Source of the DNA: Strix aluco
Lineage: Eukaryota; Chordata; Aves; Strigiformes; Strigidae
DNA length: 64,000 bases
Direction of reading: 5' to 3'
NCBI RefSeq assembly: GCF_031877795.1
Contig: NC_133932.1
Coordinates: 77,861,937 to 77,925,936 of the forward strand
Part shown: in pieces, positions 61,770 to 64,000 of the stretch
Layout of the letters: every line of letters begins with the position of its first letter
Position numbering within the stretch: position 1 is the first letter of the stretch
Position numbers and translations under genes: made by a program
Notes under the pieces: generated by a model
Database searches by the model: none
What the model saw: only the letters and a program-made list of their open reading frames with translations
Told to the model about the DNA's origin: nothing

Positions 61770-63000
61770 TTCTCCAGTTTGTCAATGGAATTCTAACTTG
61801 TTCTTAGTATGCTTCCTGGCCATTGCAGCCTGGCAGCACCTCTCTGGACTTAATCAGCATATTCCTTATTCCTTAAAAATTCCAACTAAATTTTTAAAAT
61901 TATCAGAGCCAGACAAAGGAAAGACCTAATCCAGAATGTATCTTTACATTTTTCACAATAAGCTCTCTACTACTCCTAGTGTAGTCTTCCAGCTGCTATT
62001 TGTACCCATTCTATAACCACTTCATGCAGCCCATATTTTTTCTGACATAGTTCACACTGTCTCCCGTGGTATTCTCATGCCTTTGTGAAGTCAAGGTATA
62101 GGATGTGTACAGTTTTACTTTCATTGGGAAGGCCCTTTTTTCTTCTATCCAAGTCAGAAATTATACTTAGTTTGATATAAATGGCTAAAATATGTTTGTG
62201 GCAAACAATCACATCCTTTTATATTTCAGAGGGTCACCTAGAAAATACTTTGTCTAAGTGGGTTTTTTTCTGGGTAATTTTGACCAGTCAGCTTAGCTTT
62301 GTTTCTTTAGCTTATCGTTTTGTATCCCTCTTCCTCTTTAAAAGTAGGCATGTAGGCATTGTTTTATTTCATTTCAAGCTTCTGGATTCTTATGTTTTTC
62401 ATGACTTCTCAGAGATAACAGTTGAGATTGCTCTGGGTTGTGTAGGACCTGTTGGAGTGAATTTAACCAACTGTAATTTAAAACAGATTAAGTTCTCTAT
62501 AAATTCTGTGTCTTGTAGTTCACTATTTTTCCTTTTGTTTTTGCTCCCTTTCTGCTTGTGTTGTGCTTGCCATCTGATTGCAGCTGACCTCTTTGTGCAA
62601 AAAATGAAGCAAAAAGGCATAGAATGCTTCTGTTTTCTTGGCATTGTCCATTTTCCTTCCTAATCAGTATTGGAATAAGTACTTCCTTGCTGCTCTTCTT
62701 CTTACTAATATATCTATGGAATTGTGGGGTTTATTCTTTACATACATTACCTTTTCTCATTTTGTGATGTGACCTTTCTGAATTTGTTTCTGTATGAGTC
62801 TGCTGCTGCTACACATGTCCTTGATAATTTGATCTAGTTCCATTTTTCCTACTACTCTTACGTTTCAAATCATCAAAGCATTTGTGAATTTTCACTTGGT
62901 CTCTTACTATATATGCTTCCCACTGTGTTCCATGTTAAAGTAGTTTGTATACTGAATACTGCTTCTCTGGGAAGTACTTAGTTGTTCTGACTTCCTTCTG
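61770..63000 (-). mobile_element. Ancient CR1/L3-like ORF2 remnant
   Basis: A long, strongly diverged antisense CR1 RT region. Colinear landmarks: CATTTCTCCAGTTTGTCAATGGAATTCTAA, ATAAGCTCTCTACTACTCCTAGTGTAG, CATGCCTTTGTGAAGTCAAGGTATA (counterpart of the DFSKAF block), AAAATGAAGCAAAAAGGCATAGAATGCTTCTG, and CTTACTAATATATC. Some short open frames (160 codons sense, 81 antisense) are chance. It is older than the copy on its left; the right boundary is uncertain. Confidence 0.65.
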
Positions 63001-63774
63001 CCAGAAATTCATTATGGGAAGAAGTCTCTCAGGAGAAGAAAGTATACTTCAGTAAACTTAGTGAAGTTCATTGGCTTTGTTCACTGTTCTCCCTTTTACA
63101 CTCACTAAGAATGACTGTCATTTTGTGAACACAGTCAATTACTTTGCCTTCCATCTTTGCATTCTCTCAGCGAGTTTATTTCTACATTAAAAAAAAAAAA
63201 AACCAAAAAAACCCCAAAAAACCACAATCGAAAAAATTAAAAAATTTCAAGAACTGGCTGAAGAGTCTGTTGTATTGCAGTCTGAAGAGTCCAAGGGATA
63301 TATTTAGGACATTCCTTTTATTCTTAGCAATACTCTTAGAATGAATTTTGAAGTCACTTCCTCCATGAATTGTAATCATGTTCTTCTGTATAACTGATGT
63401 GAACTGGATATTCTTCATTGCATTTTTTTTGTTGTTGCAATGTTTCTTTACTTTAGTCATTCTGTATTTTGTATTTCCATGTTTTGTTTCTGGTATTTTT
63501 GTGTATGACTTCTTTCATTCAGAAAGCTTTCTTTTAACTTTATAACATCTGCACCTCTGATGTTAAGTCTCACCTCACCTGTGAGGACATAATTTGGAGC
63601 AGAGGGAAAAGGAACAACTGCTTACTAGGTATTGCAGTGATGAATCTCAAACATCTTAGCATTCACTCTGAAGCTTTAAATCTTGGGTAAGAAAGGACTG
63701 CTAGAAGCAAACTCAAAACATGTTCTTCCACATATTTTTATGAAGTCTTCTGCTCTATGCCACAATAGAAATGT
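63001..63774 (+). other. TMTC4: Intron 5 spacer
   Basis: AT-rich, with an A-rich simple repeat near 63188-63230. No exon recognised. Confidence 0.65.
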
Positions 63775-64000
63775 CATAGAATCATAGAATGGTTTGGGTT
63801 GGAAGGGACCTTAAAGATCATCTAGTTCCAACCCCCCTGCCATGGGCAGGGACACCTTCCACTAGACCAGGTTGCTCAAAGCCCCGTCCAACCTGGCCTT
63901 GAACACTTCCATGGAGGGGACATCCACAACTTCACTGGGCAACCTGTTCCAGTGTCTCACCACCCTCACATTAAAGAATTTCTTCCTTATATCTAATCTA
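63775..64000 (-). mobile_element. Young CR1 3' end, cut by the window edge
   Basis: Begins CATAGAATCATAGAATGG and is colinear with 56694-56919 with five differences in 226 bases, no gaps. The element continues beyond the window. Confidence 0.95.

Noticed and set aside
62181-62663. 160-codon sense open frame
   Set aside because: It lies on the opposite strand of an ancient CR1 RT remnant and is T-rich, giving a run of Phe/Leu/Cys typical of chance frames.
48253-64000. Further TMTC4 exons in the right part of the window
   Set aside because: I looked for a phase-1 exon with the family's CKEQG-type motif and for TPR-like exons and found none; open frames there belong to CR1 copies or are chance.

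Overview
This window is vertebrate nuclear DNA, almost certainly from a bird. The main clue is a set of CR1 non-LTR retrotransposons whose 3' ends carry the avian-type signature (catagaat-type octamers followed by GGTTTGGGTTGGAAGG). Introns are long, exons are short and flanked by GT/AG, and one strong CpG island sits in otherwise AT-rich DNA. There is no bacterial-type gene organisation, and nearly all short open frames are chance frames or decayed reverse transcriptase.

Only one protein-coding gene is supported: the 5' part of TMTC4 on the + strand, an ER multi-pass O-mannosyltransferase-family protein with C-terminal TPRs. A CpG-island promoter spans about 33370-35120. A probable first exon ends at the donor 34329/34330. 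Four coding exons follow: 36727-36888, 41896-42011, 44084-44300 and 48165-48252. They join in phase to give 194 codons plus one base, roughly the first quarter of a protein of about 740 residues. The remaining exons were not found, so intron 5 appears to run off the right end and is at least 15.7 kb long.

Bases 1-33369 hold no gene I can support. They contain AT-rich intergenic DNA, one 1.9-kb internally deleted CR1 (8480-10380), a short CR1 3' end (14137-14335), an old CR1-like reverse transcriptase remnant (15230-15615), MIR-like SINE remnants, a diverged repeat pair near 13.95 and 15.65 kb, and simple repeats. From human gene order, the next gene upstream would be NALCN, but none of its exons is recognisable here.

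Intron 5 has accumulated many CR1 copies (50487-52000, 52420-53045, 53060-53350, 56694-59720, 60403-61560, 61770-63000, 63775-64000). Nearly all lie antisense to TMTC4.

I found no new multi-gene system. The most interesting points are: a TMTC4 5' leader that would carry two upstream ORFs meeting at TAATG, the second overlapping the main start; an alternative in-frame N-terminal extension from exon 1; a back-to-back palindromic octamer (POU) element 3.3 kb upstream of the promoter; a possible relic copy of part of exon 4 in intron 3; and an inverted duplication of the reverse transcriptase motif at a CR1 5' end. All calls were made by eye, with no alignment or database search.
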